Shown: positions 9,106 to 19,314, counted from the stretch's first letter. The stretch is 64,000 bases of DNA from Zymobacter sp047495495 (GCF_047495495.1 NZ_CP179930.1:992001-1056000), one strand, 5' to 3'. Made by a program: numbers and translations. Notes: a model not told the origin generated them from the letters alone.

Positions 9106-9384
9106 GGTCTCTCGTCCTAATCGGAAGTGGGCATTATGTCGGAAGTCCTTATCACCACGCCACTTCCTGGTGAGGGTGTGTGAATGCCGCGAGGTGTCGC
9201 GTGTCGATCATGCCTATCGTAGCTAAAACGTACTGATGACGCGTCAACACATCTCTATATGGTACACTGGTCGTCAATGATGAGGCGCGTGCCATGCGCC
9301 AAACCACAGCTGCGCCTGCAGTCGTCTGGCTGTATGCATGGACATGTGGTTAATGTGAAAGTCAACTTCAGGATTTAACGACTC

Positions 9385-12090
9385 ATGGGTGAGATCGCCA
9401 AAGAGGTTCTGCCAGTCAACATCGAGGACGAACTGAAGCAGTCGTATCTCGACTACGCAATGAGCGTCATCATCGGGCGTGCACTTCCCGATGTACGAGA
9501 CGGGCTCAAACCGGTTCACCGGCGCGTGCTGTATGCCATGCATGAGCTGAAGAACGATTGGAATCGTGCTTATCTGAAGTCCGCGCGTGTGGTTGGTGAC
9601 GTTATCGGTAAATATCACCCGCACGGCGACTCGGCCGTTTATGACACCATCGTCCGCATGGCACAGTCCTTCTCGATGCGCTACGTGCTGGTCGACGGGC
9701 AGGGGAACTTCGGTTCTATCGACGGCGACAGCGCCGCGGCCATGCGTTATACCGAGGTGCGCATGGCGCGCATCGCGCACGAACTGCTGGCCGACCTCGA
9801 AAAGGATACCGTCGATTGGGTCGACAACTATGACGGTACGCAGCGCATTCCTGATGTGCTGCCAACGCGCATCCCCAACCTGCTGGTCAACGGTGCTGCA
9901 GGTATTGCTGTCGGGATGGCGACCAATATCCCGCCGCATAACCTGACCGAAGTTATCAATGCCTGTCTGGCACTGATCGACGACGACAGTCTGACCGTCG
10001 ATCAGCTGATGGAATACCTGCCGGGGCCCGATTTCCCGACGGCCGGTATCATTAATGGTCGCGCCGGTATCCTCGACGCCTACCGCACCGGTCGCGGACG
10101 CATCTACATGCGTGCACGTCACACCGTCGAGCACGATGACAAGACCGGTCGCGATCACATCATCGTGACCGAGCTGCCTTACCAGGTGAACAAGGCGCGC
10201 TTGATTGAGAAGATCGCCGAGCTGGTCAAGGATCGCAAGATCGAGGGTATCGCCGAACTGCGCGACGAGTCCGACAAGGATGGTCTGCGCGTCGTGATCG
10301 AGACCAAACGTGGTGAATCCGGTGATGTCGTCGTCAACAACCTGTTCGCACAGACGCAGCTGGAAACGGTCTTCGGTATCAACATGGTGGCGCTGGACAA
10401 TGGTCAGCCGAAGACGCTCAACCTGCGTCAGGTGCTGGATGCCTTCGTGCGCCACCGTCGTGAAGTGGTCACGCGCCGTACGCTGTACGAACTCAACCGT
10501 GCGCGCGAACGTGGGCATATTCTTGAAGGTCTGACGGTCGCGATCTCTAACATTGATGAGGTCATTGCCCTTATCAAGGCCTCCAACTCCTCTCAGGAAG
10601 CCAAGCAGAAGCTGGTTGATACCGTATGGCAGCCGGGCCAAGTGCTCGAAATGCTCGACCGTGCGGGTGCCACTTCCTGCCGCCCTGACGATATTGAAGG
10701 TGAGTTTGGTCTGGCGACCGATCGCTCTGGCTATCGTCTGACCGAAGCTCAGGCTCAGGCCATCCTCGAACTGCGTCTGCACCGTCTGACCGGTCTCGAA
10801 ACTGAAAAATTGCTCGAAGAATATCAGGGCATCCTCGAACGCATCGCCGAGCTGACCGAAATTCTCGAAGATCCGGACCGCCTGATGGAGGTGATCCGTA
10901 CCGAACTGCGCACCGTGCGTGAACAGTATGGTGACGAGCGTCGTACCGAGATTCTGGCTAGCCGTAGCGACCTGCGTACCGAAGACCTGATCGCCGAAGA
11001 AGACATGGTGGTTACGATCTCGCGTACTGGGTATGCCAAGACTCAGCCGCTGTCCGACTATCAGGCACAGCGTCGCGGTGGTCGAGGCAAGTCCGCTACC
11101 GCGATGAAGGATGAAGACGTCATCGAACACCTGCGCGTGGCTTCGACACACGACACGCTGCTGATGTTCTCCGATCGCGGGAAAGTGTACTGGCTCAAAT
11201 GCTACGAGCTGCCGCAGGCGAGCCGCGGTTCGCGTGGTCGCCCGTTGGTCAATCTGCTGCCGCTGGAAGACGACGAGTGCATCTCGGCACTGCTGCCCGT
11301 GCGCGAGTACGCCGAAGACAGTTACATCTTCTTCGCGACGGCGTTCGGTACGGTTAAACGCACGTCGCTTGAACAGTTCTCACGCCCGCGCTCCAGTGGT
11401 CTGATCGCGCTGGCGCTGGAAGAAGGCGACCGTCTGGTCGGTGCTGCCATCACTAACGGCAATGACCATGTCATGCTGCTGTCCTCCAACGGCAAGGCGA
11501 TTCGTTTCGAGGAGCAGGTTGTACGTTCAATGGGACGTACGGCGCGCGGTGTCCGCGGCATGCGTCTTGCAGAAGGCGCGCGCGTCATCAGTTTGATCAT
11601 TCCGTGCACGACTGAAATCGATGCTAGTGCAGAAGTGGAAAATGAAGATTATCAAGAGGTAACAGCTGACAACGATGTTCAGCAGTGTTATATCCTGACA
11701 GCTTCGGAAAACGGTTACGGCAAACGTACGCGTCTCGAAGAATTCCCGCTGCGCGGACGCGGTGGCCAGGGCGTGATCGCCATGCAGACTTCCGAACGCA
11801 ACGGTGAGATGGTAGCGGCCATCCAGGTGGCCGATCAGGATGAGATGATGCTGATCACCGACCGCGGTACGCTGGTGCGTACACGTGTCAGTGAAGTGTC
11901 GTGCACGTCTCGTAACACACAGGGTGTCACTCTGATCCGTGTTGGAGAAGGTGAGCGTCTGGTGGCGAGTGTCCGCCTTGACGAGCCTTCCGATGATGAG
12001 CCCATGATTGAAGAAGAAGAGGGCGAACAGACCTCCGGTGAGGCTGATGAAAATCAGGCCGCTGACGGTGACGACACGACTGGAGCCTGA
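9385..12090 (+). CDS. gyrA: DNA gyrase subunit A
   Basis: Breakage-reunion subunit of DNA gyrase, 901 aa. The N-terminus is canonical (VNIEDELKQSYLDYAMSVIIGRALPD begins near residue 11). The active-site tyrosine is Tyr122 in RYTEVRMA. The quinolone-determining region reads HPHGDSAVYDTIVR with Ser83 and Asp87, the susceptible-type residues of E. coli numbering. The C-terminal half carries the beta-pinwheel, including the GyrA box in QRRGGRGKS near residue 561. The tail is acidic and Asp/Glu-rich. serC follows after 37 bp. The gene opens the block serC-pheA-tyrA-aroA-cmk-rpsA. Confidence 0.98.
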   Translation: MGEIAKEVLPVNIEDELKQSYLDYAMSVIIGRALPDVRDGLKPVHRRVLYAMHELKNDWNRAYLKSARVVGDVIGKYHPHGDSAVYDTIVRMAQSFSMRYVLVDGQGNFGSIDGDSAAAMRYTEVRMARIAHELLADLEKDTVDWVDNYDGTQRIPDVLPTRIPNLLVNGAAGIAVGMATNIPPHNLTEVINACLALIDDDSLTVDQLMEYLPGPDFPTAGIINGRAGILDAYRTGRGRIYMRARHTVEHDDKTGRDHIIVTELPYQVNKARLIEKIAELVKDRKIEGIAELRDESDKDGLRVVIETKRGESGDVVVNNLFAQTQLETVFGINMVALDNGQPKTLNLRQVLDAFVRHRREVVTRRTLYELNRARERGHILEGLTVAISNIDEVIALIKASNSSQEAKQKLVDTVWQPGQVLEMLDRAGATSCRPDDIEGEFGLATDRSGYRLTEAQAQAILELRLHRLTGLETEKLLEEYQGILERIAELTEILEDPDRLMEVIRTELRTVREQYGDERRTEILASRSDLRTEDLIAEEDMVVTISRTGYAKTQPLSDYQAQRRGGRGKSATAMKDEDVIEHLRVASTHDTLLMFSDRGKVYWLKCYELPQASRGSRGRPLVNLLPLEDDECISALLPVREYAEDSYIFFATAFGTVKRTSLEQFSRPRSSGLIALALEEGDRLVGAAITNGNDHVMLLSSNGKAIRFEEQVVRSMGRTARGVRGMRLAEGARVISLIIPCTTEIDASAEVENEDYQEVTADNDVQQCYILTASENGYGKRTRLEEFPLRGRGGQGVIAMQTSERNGEMVAAIQVADQDEMMLITDRGTLVRTRVSEVSCTSRNTQGVTLIRVGEGERLVASVRLDEPSDDEPMIEEEEGEQTSGEADENQAADGDDTTGA

Positions 12091-12127
12091 TGCCCCACAA
12101 CAATGATGGTTGTTCGAGGAGCTCCCG

Positions 12128-13219
12128 ATGAGACATTACAACTTCAGCCCGGGCCCGGCGACATTGCCCGAGGCTGTACTGGAACAGGCACAGGAAGAAC
12201 TGCTGGACTTTCACGGTCTGGGCGCTTCCGTCATGGAAATCAGCCATCGCGGCCCTGATTTCATGGCGTTGGCCGAGCAGGCAGAAGCCGATCTGCGTGA
12301 GCTGATGGGCATTCCTGATAACTACCGTGTGCTGTTCCTGTCCGGGGGGGCCTCGACACAGTTCGCCAGCGCGCCGCTCAATCTGGCAGCGCAAGGGCGT
12401 CCCAACATCATTGATAGCGGTATCTGGTCGTCTAAGGCGATCGACGAGGCCAAGCGTCTGACCGGCGTGCACGTTGCTGCGTCCACCAAAGACAGCAACT
12501 ATTCGCGTGCACCGCTGCAGGACGAGCTGGTGATCTCGGATGATGCGGCCTACCTGCACTACACCGATAACGAAACCATCGGTGGCGTGCAGTTCGACTA
12601 CATTCCGCAGGCCATCATCGGCGGTCAGGACGTGCCGGTTATCTGTGACATGTCATCGTCCATTATGGGACGTGAAATGGACGTGTCGAAGTTCGGCATG
12701 ATCTACGCCGGCGCCCAGAAGAACATTGGGCCGGCTGGCATCACGCTGGTGATCGTGCGCGATGACCTGCTGGCACGTGAGCCAAAGGCAGGCATTCCCA
12801 CCATGCTTGACTATCGCACTATGGTGAAGACCGATTCCATGTACAATACGCCGCCGACTTTTGCGTGGTATCTGTGCGGTCTGGTCTTCCAGTGGATGAA
12901 ACGTCAGGGTGGTATTCCGGCCATCGCCGAGATCAATCAGCGCAAGGCATCGAAGCTGTATGCCGCCATTGATAACAGCGACTTCTATTCCAACCCCGTG
13001 GAACTGCGTCATCGCTCTATCACCAACGTGCCTTTCATTCTGGCGGACGAGTCGCTCAACGCACGCTTCCTCGCCGAGTCGAAAGCCGCAGGGCTTCTCA
13101 ATCTGAAGGGGCATCGCAGCGTCGGTGGCATGCGCGCCAGTCTGTACAACGCCATGCCAGAGGCGGGCGTCGATGCACTGGTGGACTTCATGAAGGCCTT
13201 CGAACGCGATCACGGATAA
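12128..13219 (+). CDS. serC: Phosphoserine aminotransferase
   Basis: PLP enzyme converting 3-phosphohydroxypyruvate to phosphoserine and also acting in pyridoxine synthesis, 363 aa. It begins with the family motif HYNFSPGPATLPEAVL. The PLP lysine lies in YAGAQKNIGPAG near residue 198. SGGAS near residue 76 binds phosphate. The ATG at 12128 follows GAGGAG at a spacing of 7; an upstream in-frame ATG at 12110 lies before this site and is not favoured. It sits in the gyrA-serC-pheA arrangement known from pseudomonads. Confidence 0.97.
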   Translation: MRHYNFSPGPATLPEAVLEQAQEELLDFHGLGASVMEISHRGPDFMALAEQAEADLRELMGIPDNYRVLFLSGGASTQFASAPLNLAAQGRPNIIDSGIWSSKAIDEAKRLTGVHVAASTKDSNYSRAPLQDELVISDDAAYLHYTDNETIGGVQFDYIPQAIIGGQDVPVICDMSSSIMGREMDVSKFGMIYAGAQKNIGPAGITLVIVRDDLLAREPKAGIPTMLDYRTMVKTDSMYNTPPTFAWYLCGLVFQWMKRQGGIPAIAEINQRKASKLYAAIDNSDFYSNPVELRHRSITNVPFILADESLNARFLAESKAAGLLNLKGHRSVGGMRASLYNAMPEAGVDALVDFMKAFERDHG

Positions 13220-13244
13220 CCGCATCACAAGGTAAGTACGCTCG

Positions 13245-14357
13245 ATGAATGAATCGAAGGATCTTGATCAGCAGAACGCGCTGTCGCTCGATGCATTGCG
13301 CAAACGCATCAATGCGGTCGACAGCGAACTGCTGTCGCTGATCAGTGAACGTGCCCAGCTGGCTCAGCGTGTGGCCGAAGCCAAACTGGCGGAAGACCCC
13401 GATACGGTCTTCTATCGTCCCGAGCGCGAAGCTCAGGTCATGCGGCGCATCATGGCGCTCAACGAAGGTCCTCTGTCCGACGAAGAGATGGCTCGACTGT
13501 TCCGTGAGATCATGTCTTCCTGTCTGGCGCTTGAGCAGCCTGTCAGTGTGGCCTATCTGGGGCCTAACGGCACCTATAGTCAGCAGGCGACGCTGAAGCA
13601 CTTCGGTGGTGCCGTCGAAGGCGTTCCTGTCGCCACTATCCCCGATGTCTTCCGTCAGGTCGAAGCGGGGCAGGTTGCGTACGGGGTCGTCCCCGTCGAG
13701 AACTCCACCGAAGGTGCGATCAACCAGACCTTCGATATGTTCGTCAGCTCCAATGTGCGGGTGTGCGGGGAAATCTTCCTGCCTATCCACAACAACCTCA
13801 TCGGGCGTCGCGGGGCGCTCGATGAGCCGATCGAACGTATTTATTCCCATTCGCAGCCGTTGGCACAGTGCCGCGGATGGCTTGCCGTGCACTATCCTCA
13901 GGCAGAGCTGATCGCCGTATCCTCCAATGCTGAAGCCGTACGGCTGGCTGAGCAGGACAAGAACGGTGTTGCTATTGCAGGATCGCACGCGACCCACTAT
14001 TTCGATGTCGATGTTCTCGTGCGCAATATCGAGGATCTGGCCAGCAACGTGACGCATTTTCTGGTTATCGGGCGTGAGCCTGTGGGGCCGAGCGGCGATG
14101 ACCGCACCCTGCTGCTGGCGTCCGTGCATAACCAGCCCGGTGCGCTCGAACGCTTGCTTGAGCCGTTGAGCCGCCACGGCATCGACATCACGCATCTCGA
14201 ATCGCGCCCTTCGCGTGTCCAGCCGTGGCATTACGTCTTCTTTGTTGAAGTGAAAGGGCATTGTGAGGATGGCCCGCTGGCGCAGGCCTTGGAAGAATAC
14301 GAAGGCTCGATGATCGATATCCGTGTTTTGGGTTCTTGGCCCTCAGCGGTTATCTGA
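13245..14357 (+). CDS. pheA: Chorismate mutase / prephenate dehydratase (P-protein)
   Basis: Bifunctional enzyme of phenylalanine synthesis, 370 aa. Residues about 15-95 form the AroQ chorismate mutase domain (LRKRINAVDSELLSLISERAQLA). Residues about 100-275 form prephenate dehydratase (AYLGPNGTYSQQA, VPVENSTEGAINQT, and the SHATHYFDV/THFLVIG region). The last part is an ACT regulatory domain with ITHLESRPSR, which binds phenylalanine in relatives, so feedback inhibition is likely. Lies 25 bp after serC on the same strand. The usual next gene of this supraoperon, a hisC-type aminotransferase, is absent. Confidence 0.97.
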   Translation: MNESKDLDQQNALSLDALRKRINAVDSELLSLISERAQLAQRVAEAKLAEDPDTVFYRPEREAQVMRRIMALNEGPLSDEEMARLFREIMSSCLALEQPVSVAYLGPNGTYSQQATLKHFGGAVEGVPVATIPDVFRQVEAGQVAYGVVPVENSTEGAINQTFDMFVSSNVRVCGEIFLPIHNNLIGRRGALDEPIERIYSHSQPLAQCRGWLAVHYPQAELIAVSSNAEAVRLAEQDKNGVAIAGSHATHYFDVDVLVRNIEDLASNVTHFLVIGREPVGPSGDDRTLLLASVHNQPGALERLLEPLSRHGIDITHLESRPSRVQPWHYVFFVEVKGHCEDGPLAQALEEYEGSMIDIRVLGSWPSAVI

Positions 14358-14458
14358 TTCTTTGATGAAGGCAGCGGCTCTATGGGTCGCTGCACCATTT
14401 CTTATCGTTTGCAGTGCCGCGACGGCCGTGAACGCAGATTGCAACAGGTATAGGCGAC

Positions 14459-15361
14459 GTGAAGCAAAGGCCCACGCCCCAAGAGTCGGGCATCCTTATC
14501 CTTGGGGTAGGAATGATCGGAGGTTCGCTTGCCGCCGCATTGAAGCAGCAAGGCTATCCCGGCGTCATTCGCGGTAGCGATGTGCGTGAGGAAGAGCTGG
14601 TGCTGGGGCAGCAGATGGGGCTGATCGACAGTGGTGATACCGATCCTTTGACCCAGCTCGATGGCATTTCGATGATCGTTCTGTGCGTGCCGGTGATGGC
14701 GATCGGGCCGCTGATTGAGCGCCTAGCCCCTCATGTCGCCGACCGCGACATCGTCGTGACGGATGTGGGGAGCAGCAAAAGCGTCATCCGCGATGCCGTC
14801 GTGGCCTCCATGGGCTATCTGCCGCCGTGGCTGGTACTGGGGCATCCCATTTCTGGGGCGGAACATACCGGTGTAGCGGCAGCCGATCCCGAGCGCTATG
14901 TCGCGCACAAGGTGATCCTTACACCAGAACCGCAAACTGCCGAACGCTATGTCGAGCGCGTCGCTGCCGTGTGGGAAGCCGCCGGAGCCGAGGTGGTCAC
15001 CATGTCGGTCGAGCGGCACGACGATATTCTGGCGCGAACCAGCCATCTGCCCCATCTTCTAGCCTTTTCTCTGGTCGATACGTTGGCGCGTCAAGATGAA
15101 GGGCTTGATATCTTCCGCTACGCCGCCGGTGGCTTCCGTGACTTCACCCGTATCGCCGGGTCCGACCCAGTGATGTGGCGTGACATCTTCCTTGGCAACC
15201 GCGATGCCGTATTGGGCGCTTTGGACGACTTCGAGGCGGGCTTGGCGCGCTTACGACGTGCCATAGAGGAGGGTGATGCCGAATCCCTTCACGCTATCTT
15301 TCAGTGCGCCAGTCAGGCGCGACACCACTTTCAGACCCTGTTGAACCAGACTACTTCATGA
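14459..15361 (+). CDS. tyrA: Prephenate dehydrogenase (TyrA)
   Basis: NAD-dependent oxidation of prephenate (or arogenate) in tyrosine synthesis, 300 aa. The Rossmann motif is ILGVGMIGGSLA near residue 15. Further family segments are LGHPISGAEHTG and TSHLPHLLAF. The likely start is GTG at 14459, with only a weak AGG upstream. The TGA stop overlaps the aroA ATG (ATGA). In Pseudomonas and many relatives TyrA and AroA are one fused protein; here they are two separate overlapping frames. No ACT domain is present, so regulation would have to be through the dehydrogenase domain itself. Confidence 0.93.
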   Translation: MKQRPTPQESGILILGVGMIGGSLAAALKQQGYPGVIRGSDVREEELVLGQQMGLIDSGDTDPLTQLDGISMIVLCVPVMAIGPLIERLAPHVADRDIVVTDVGSSKSVIRDAVVASMGYLPPWLVLGHPISGAEHTGVAAADPERYVAHKVILTPEPQTAERYVERVAAVWEAAGAEVVTMSVERHDDILARTSHLPHLLAFSLVDTLARQDEGLDIFRYAAGGFRDFTRIAGSDPVMWRDIFLGNRDAVLGALDDFEAGLARLRRAIEEGDAESLHAIFQCASQARHHFQTLLNQTTS

Positions 15362-16698
15362 GTGAGCAGACCATGACTCAGCACAATGTTCGTTATCTTG
15401 CCCATCAGGGCGGCAGTGTCCGTGGCCGCATCCGCGTGCCGGGCGATAAATCCATGTCGCACCGTTCCATTATGCTGGGCGCACTGGCTGAAGGTGTTAC
15501 CGAAGTGGACGGTTTCCTTGAAGGCGAAGATAGTCTGGCTACGCTCAAGGCCTTCCGTGCCATGGGCGTACAGATTGAAGGGCCTGATAACGGGCATGTC
15601 ACCATTCACGGTGTCGGTATGCACGGTCTGAAAGCGCCGCAGGGCGATCTGTATCTGGGAAATGCCGGTACGGGGATGCGTCTTTTCTCCGGCTTGATGG
15701 CAGGGCAGGCGTTCGACAGCACGCTGACAGGTGATGCTTCTCTGTCGAAGCGACCAATGAACCGTGTTGCGGATCCGTTGCGTCTGATGGGGGCATGCAT
15801 CGATACAGCCGACAAAGGGCGCCCGCCGCTGCATATTCACGGCGGTCAGCCGCTCAAGGGCATCACCTATGACATGCCAATGGCCAGTGCTCAGGTGAAA
15901 TCCTGCCTGCTATTGGCGGGCATGTATGCCGAAGGCGAAACGCGTGTGACGGAGCCGGCACCGACGCGAGATCATACTGAGCGCATGCTCAATGGTTTCG
16001 GTTATGAAGTGCGTCGCGAAGGGGCGACGGCCATCATCCAAGGGGGCGGGCGTCTGACAGCGGGTGCGATTGACGTACCGGCAGATATCTCTTCGGCTGC
16101 TTTCTTCCTCGTTGCTGCGTCCATCACGCCGGGGGCTGATCTGGTGCTTGAGCATGTTGGGATCAACCCCACGCGTGTCGGCGTCATCAATATCCTTAAG
16201 GCCATGGGGGCAGACCTCACCTTGTCCAACGAGCGCGAAGTGGGAGGCGAGCCGGTTGCCGACATCCATGTTCGCTACGCGCCGTTGACAGGCATCGACA
16301 TTGACGATGAGCAGGTGCCGCTGGCCATTGATGAATTCCCAGTGTTATTCATCGCTGCCGCCAATGCTGAGGGCACAACCCGCCTGCGCAATGCCGCAGA
16401 GCTGCGCGTCAAGGAATCCGACCGCATCCAAGCAATGGCTGACGGCCTAGCGGCCATCGGCGTTGAGCACACCGTCTATGATGACGGTATCGATGTTGTC
16501 GGTGGCACTTACCATGGCGGTCGTATCGACAGTCACGGCGACCACCGCATTGCTATGGCCTTTGCCGTTGCGGCACTGTGTGCCGAGGGTGATATCGACA
16601 TTCTGGACTGCGCCAACGTGGCGACGTCCTTCCCGAACTTCAAAACGCTGGCCGATACCGTTGGCATGCGTCTGGATGTGATCGAGGAAACGGCATGA
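15358..16698 (+). CDS. aroA: 3-phosphoshikimate 1-carboxyvinyltransferase (EPSP synthase)
   Basis: Sixth step of the shikimate pathway, 446 aa. Conserved segments include VPGDKSMSHRSIMLGALA, GNAGTGMRLFSGLMAG with the phosphoenolpyruvate-binding LGNAGT, and RVKESDRIQAMADGL followed by DHRIAMA in the C-terminal half. The ATG at 15358 overlaps the tyrA stop. A second in-frame ATG at 15373 is an alternative start, since neither has a strong ribosome site. The end overlaps the cmk start (ATGA). The two overlaps indicate translational coupling tyrA-aroA-cmk. Confidence 0.96.
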   Translation: MSEQTMTQHNVRYLAHQGGSVRGRIRVPGDKSMSHRSIMLGALAEGVTEVDGFLEGEDSLATLKAFRAMGVQIEGPDNGHVTIHGVGMHGLKAPQGDLYLGNAGTGMRLFSGLMAGQAFDSTLTGDASLSKRPMNRVADPLRLMGACIDTADKGRPPLHIHGGQPLKGITYDMPMASAQVKSCLLLAGMYAEGETRVTEPAPTRDHTERMLNGFGYEVRREGATAIIQGGGRLTAGAIDVPADISSAAFFLVAASITPGADLVLEHVGINPTRVGVINILKAMGADLTLSNEREVGGEPVADIHVRYAPLTGIDIDDEQVPLAIDEFPVLFIAAANAEGTTRLRNAAELRVKESDRIQAMADGLAAIGVEHTVYDDGIDVVGGTYHGGRIDSHGDHRIAMAFAVAALCAEGDIDILDCANVATSFPNFKTLADTVGMRLDVIEETA

Positions 16699-17375
16699 GT
16701 GAGGTGCCAGTAGTCACACTGGATGGCCCGGGCGGCGCAGGGAAAGGTACGATTTCCAGCATGTTGGCGGCCAACCATCGTTGGCACCTGCTGGATTCTG
16801 GCGCGCTGTATCGCCTGACGGCGCTGGCCGCACACAACCACGGTGTCGATGCCGCAGATGAAGCCGCCGTAGCGCATATCGCGGAAACACTGGATGTTTG
16901 CTTCCTAACGGAGGCTGATGCCTCGGTGAAGGTGATGCTGGAAGGCGAAGACGTCTCACATGCTATTCGTCAAGAAGCCATTGGCAATGCTGCTTCGGTG
17001 GTAGCCAGCATTCCTGCAGTGCGCGATGCGCTCCTGCAACGTCAGCGCGATTTCGCTATTGCCCCGGGCCTGATCGCGGACGGCCGCGACATGGGAACGA
17101 CCGTTTTTCCTGCCGCAGTGCTGAAGATATTCCTAACGGCTTCGGCCGAGGAGCGTGCTCGGCGGCGTATGAAGCAGTTGCAGTTAGCGGGTATTTCTGC
17201 TAATTTTGGGAGTCTTTTAAGAGATATTCAGGTTCGTGACGAGCGCGATCAGAATCGCAGTGTTTCACCTCTGAAACCTGCAGACGATGCCATCGTGCTG
17301 GATACGACCGAACTGAGTATACCGGACGTCGTCGCTCGCATCGAAGCTCTGCTGGATGAGCGGTTGAAGGCTTGA
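16695..17375 (+). CDS. cmk: Cytidylate kinase
   Basis: Phosphorylates CMP and dCMP, 226 aa. The P-loop is DGPGGAGKGTIS near residue 10, followed by LDSGALYR, a family NMP-binding motif, and DGRDMGTTVFP near residue 130. The ATG overlaps the aroA stop by 4 bp. rpsA lies about 230 bp downstream, the conserved gammaproteobacterial order cmk-rpsA. Confidence 0.96.
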   Translation: MSEVPVVTLDGPGGAGKGTISSMLAANHRWHLLDSGALYRLTALAAHNHGVDAADEAAVAHIAETLDVCFLTEADASVKVMLEGEDVSHAIRQEAIGNAASVVASIPAVRDALLQRQRDFAIAPGLIADGRDMGTTVFPAAVLKIFLTASAEERARRRMKQLQLAGISANFGSLLRDIQVRDERDQNRSVSPLKPADDAIVLDTTELSIPDVVARIEALLDERLKA

Positions 17376-17608
17376 GTTTAGCGGTTCGATTCACGACGAT
17401 GGTCGCTGTGCGCACGGTGGCCAGACGCCATATCCGGATGCTCTGGGAGTACGTCAACGAAGCGGTACGTCATCATTCATTCCAACGATGCGAACCGTTT
17501 CCAAACCGGCGGTAACGTCTCCAGAGTGCGTAGAATAGGCCCACGCTAGTCGGTGGTGTGGAGAAAAACGGTCTTTGACCGTCATCACGTTGATCACGTA
17601 GGAATATC

Positions 17609-19285
17609 ATGAGCGAAAGCTTTGCTGAACTGTTTGAACAGTCTCTGAATGACATCAACATGGAGCCGGGCGCAATCGTCGAGGCTACAATCGTTGACAT
17701 CGAAGGCGATTGGATCACCGTTAACGCGGGTCTGAAATCTGAAGGTCAGATCCCGGCGTCCCAGTTCAAGGACGAAAGCGGCCAACTGAACGTTAAAGTG
17801 GGCGACACTGTTAGCGTTGCACTGGAAGCAGTCGAAGACGGCTTCGGTGAAACTCGCCTGTCACGCGAAAAAGCAAAACGCGCTGAAGCTTGGAAAGAGC
17901 TGGAAGCTGCATTCGAAGACGACCAGATCGTCAAAGGCGTGATCAACGGTAAAGTCAAAGGCGGCTTCACCGTAGACGTTAACTCTATCCGTGCGTTCCT
18001 GCCGGGTTCTCTGGTTGACGTCCGTCCGGTACGTGACACGACTCACCTCGAAAACAAAGAGCTGGACTTCAAAGTCATCAAGCTCGATCCGAAACGCAAC
18101 AACGTTGTTGTTTCCCGTCGTGCCGTTCTCGAAGCTGAAAACAGCGCTGAACGTGAAGCTCTGCTGGCGACCCTGCAGGAAGGTCAGCAGATCAAAGGTA
18201 TCGTCAAAAACCTCACAGATTACGGTGCATTCGTTGATCTGGGCGGCGTTGACGGCCTGCTGCACATCACGGACATGGCATGGAAACGCATCAAGCATCC
18301 GTCTGAAATCGTTGCAGTAGGCGACGAAATCAACGTGAAAGTGCTGAAATTCGACCGCGAACGCAACCGCGTTTCTCTGGGTCTGAAACAGCTGGGTGAA
18401 GATCCGTGGGTCAACATCAAAGCGCGTTACCCGGAAAACACCAAGGTCAAAGCACGCGTCACTAATCTGACCGACTATGGCTGCTTCGCAGAGCTGGAAG
18501 AAGGTGTTGAAGGTCTGGTTCACGTATCCGAAATGGATTGGACCAACAAAAACATCCATCCGTCCAAAGTCGTCAACGTTGGTGATGACGTCGAAGTTAT
18601 GGTTCTGGATATCGACGAAGAACGTCGTCGTATCTCTCTGGGTATCAAACAGTGCACTCAGAACCCGTGGGAAGAGTTCAACTCTACCTACAACAAAGGC
18701 GACCGCGTTTCCGGTACCATCAAGTCCATCACTGACTTCGGTATCTTCATCGGTCTGAAAGGCGGCATCGACGGTCTGGTTCACCTGTCTGACATCTCTT
18801 GGTCTGAAGCTGGTGAAGAAGCGGTTCGCAAATACCGTAAAGGTGACGAAGCTGAAGCCGTCATCCTGTCTATCGATCCGGAACGCGAACGTATCTCTCT
18901 CGGCATCAAACAGCTCGAGAGCGACCCGGTTGCTGAGTTCCTGGCCGTCAACGACAAAGGCGCTATCGTTTCCGGTCGCGTTGTTGAAGTTGAGCCGAAA
19001 CAGGCACTGGTCGAACTGGCTACTGACGTCGTCGCTATCCTGAAAGCAAGCGAAATCAGCGAAGAGCGCATCGAAGATGCGACTACTGAACTGAAAGAAG
19101 GCGACGCTGTTGAAGCACGCATCGTCAACGTTGATCGCAAAACGCGTACCATCAACCTGTCTATCCGTGCGAAAGACCAGGCTGAAACTCGTAAAGCGAT
19201 GAACACGCTGCGCGAAGAAGAACCGGAAGTTGCAGGTCCGACCACCATCGGTGATCTGATCAAGCAGCAGCTCAACCAGGACTGA
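17609..19285 (+). CDS. rpsA: 30S ribosomal protein S1
   Basis: Ribosomal RNA-binding protein needed to load most mRNAs, 558 aa, the normal size. Six S1/OB-fold repeats can be followed, for example GSLVDVRPVRDT, YGAFVDLGGVDGLLHITDMAW, YGCFAELEEGVEGLVHVSEMDW and FGIFIGLKGGIDGLVHLSDISW. It begins MSESFAELFEQSL, as in E. coli. Codon choice is visibly more biased (AAA, GAA, CTG, CGT) than in neighbours, as expected for high expression. About 230 bp of leader separates it from cmk. A strong terminator follows. The usual next gene ihfB is not here but at 29 kb on the other strand. Confidence 0.98.
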   Translation: MSESFAELFEQSLNDINMEPGAIVEATIVDIEGDWITVNAGLKSEGQIPASQFKDESGQLNVKVGDTVSVALEAVEDGFGETRLSREKAKRAEAWKELEAAFEDDQIVKGVINGKVKGGFTVDVNSIRAFLPGSLVDVRPVRDTTHLENKELDFKVIKLDPKRNNVVVSRRAVLEAENSAEREALLATLQEGQQIKGIVKNLTDYGAFVDLGGVDGLLHITDMAWKRIKHPSEIVAVGDEINVKVLKFDRERNRVSLGLKQLGEDPWVNIKARYPENTKVKARVTNLTDYGCFAELEEGVEGLVHVSEMDWTNKNIHPSKVVNVGDDVEVMVLDIDEERRRISLGIKQCTQNPWEEFNSTYNKGDRVSGTIKSITDFGIFIGLKGGIDGLVHLSDISWSEAGEEAVRKYRKGDEAEAVILSIDPERERISLGIKQLESDPVAEFLAVNDKGAIVSGRVVEVEPKQALVELATDVVAILKASEISEERIEDATTELKEGDAVEARIVNVDRKTRTINLSIRAKDQAETRKAMNTLREEEPEVAGPTTIGDLIKQQLNQD

Positions 19286-19314
19286 TCTGATCAGCTCTGA
19301 GTGAGACCGATGTG

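Noticed and set aside
9274..11151. 625-codon minus-strand frame within gyrA
   Set aside because: Shadow of gyrA; gyrA is certain and the antisense product has no recognisable motif.
14323..14577. Small frame with a signal-peptide-like start (MKAAALWVAAPFLIVC) between pheA and tyrA
   Set aside because: It overlaps the start of tyrA in another frame, has no good ribosome site, and becomes an Arg-rich shadow of tyrA.
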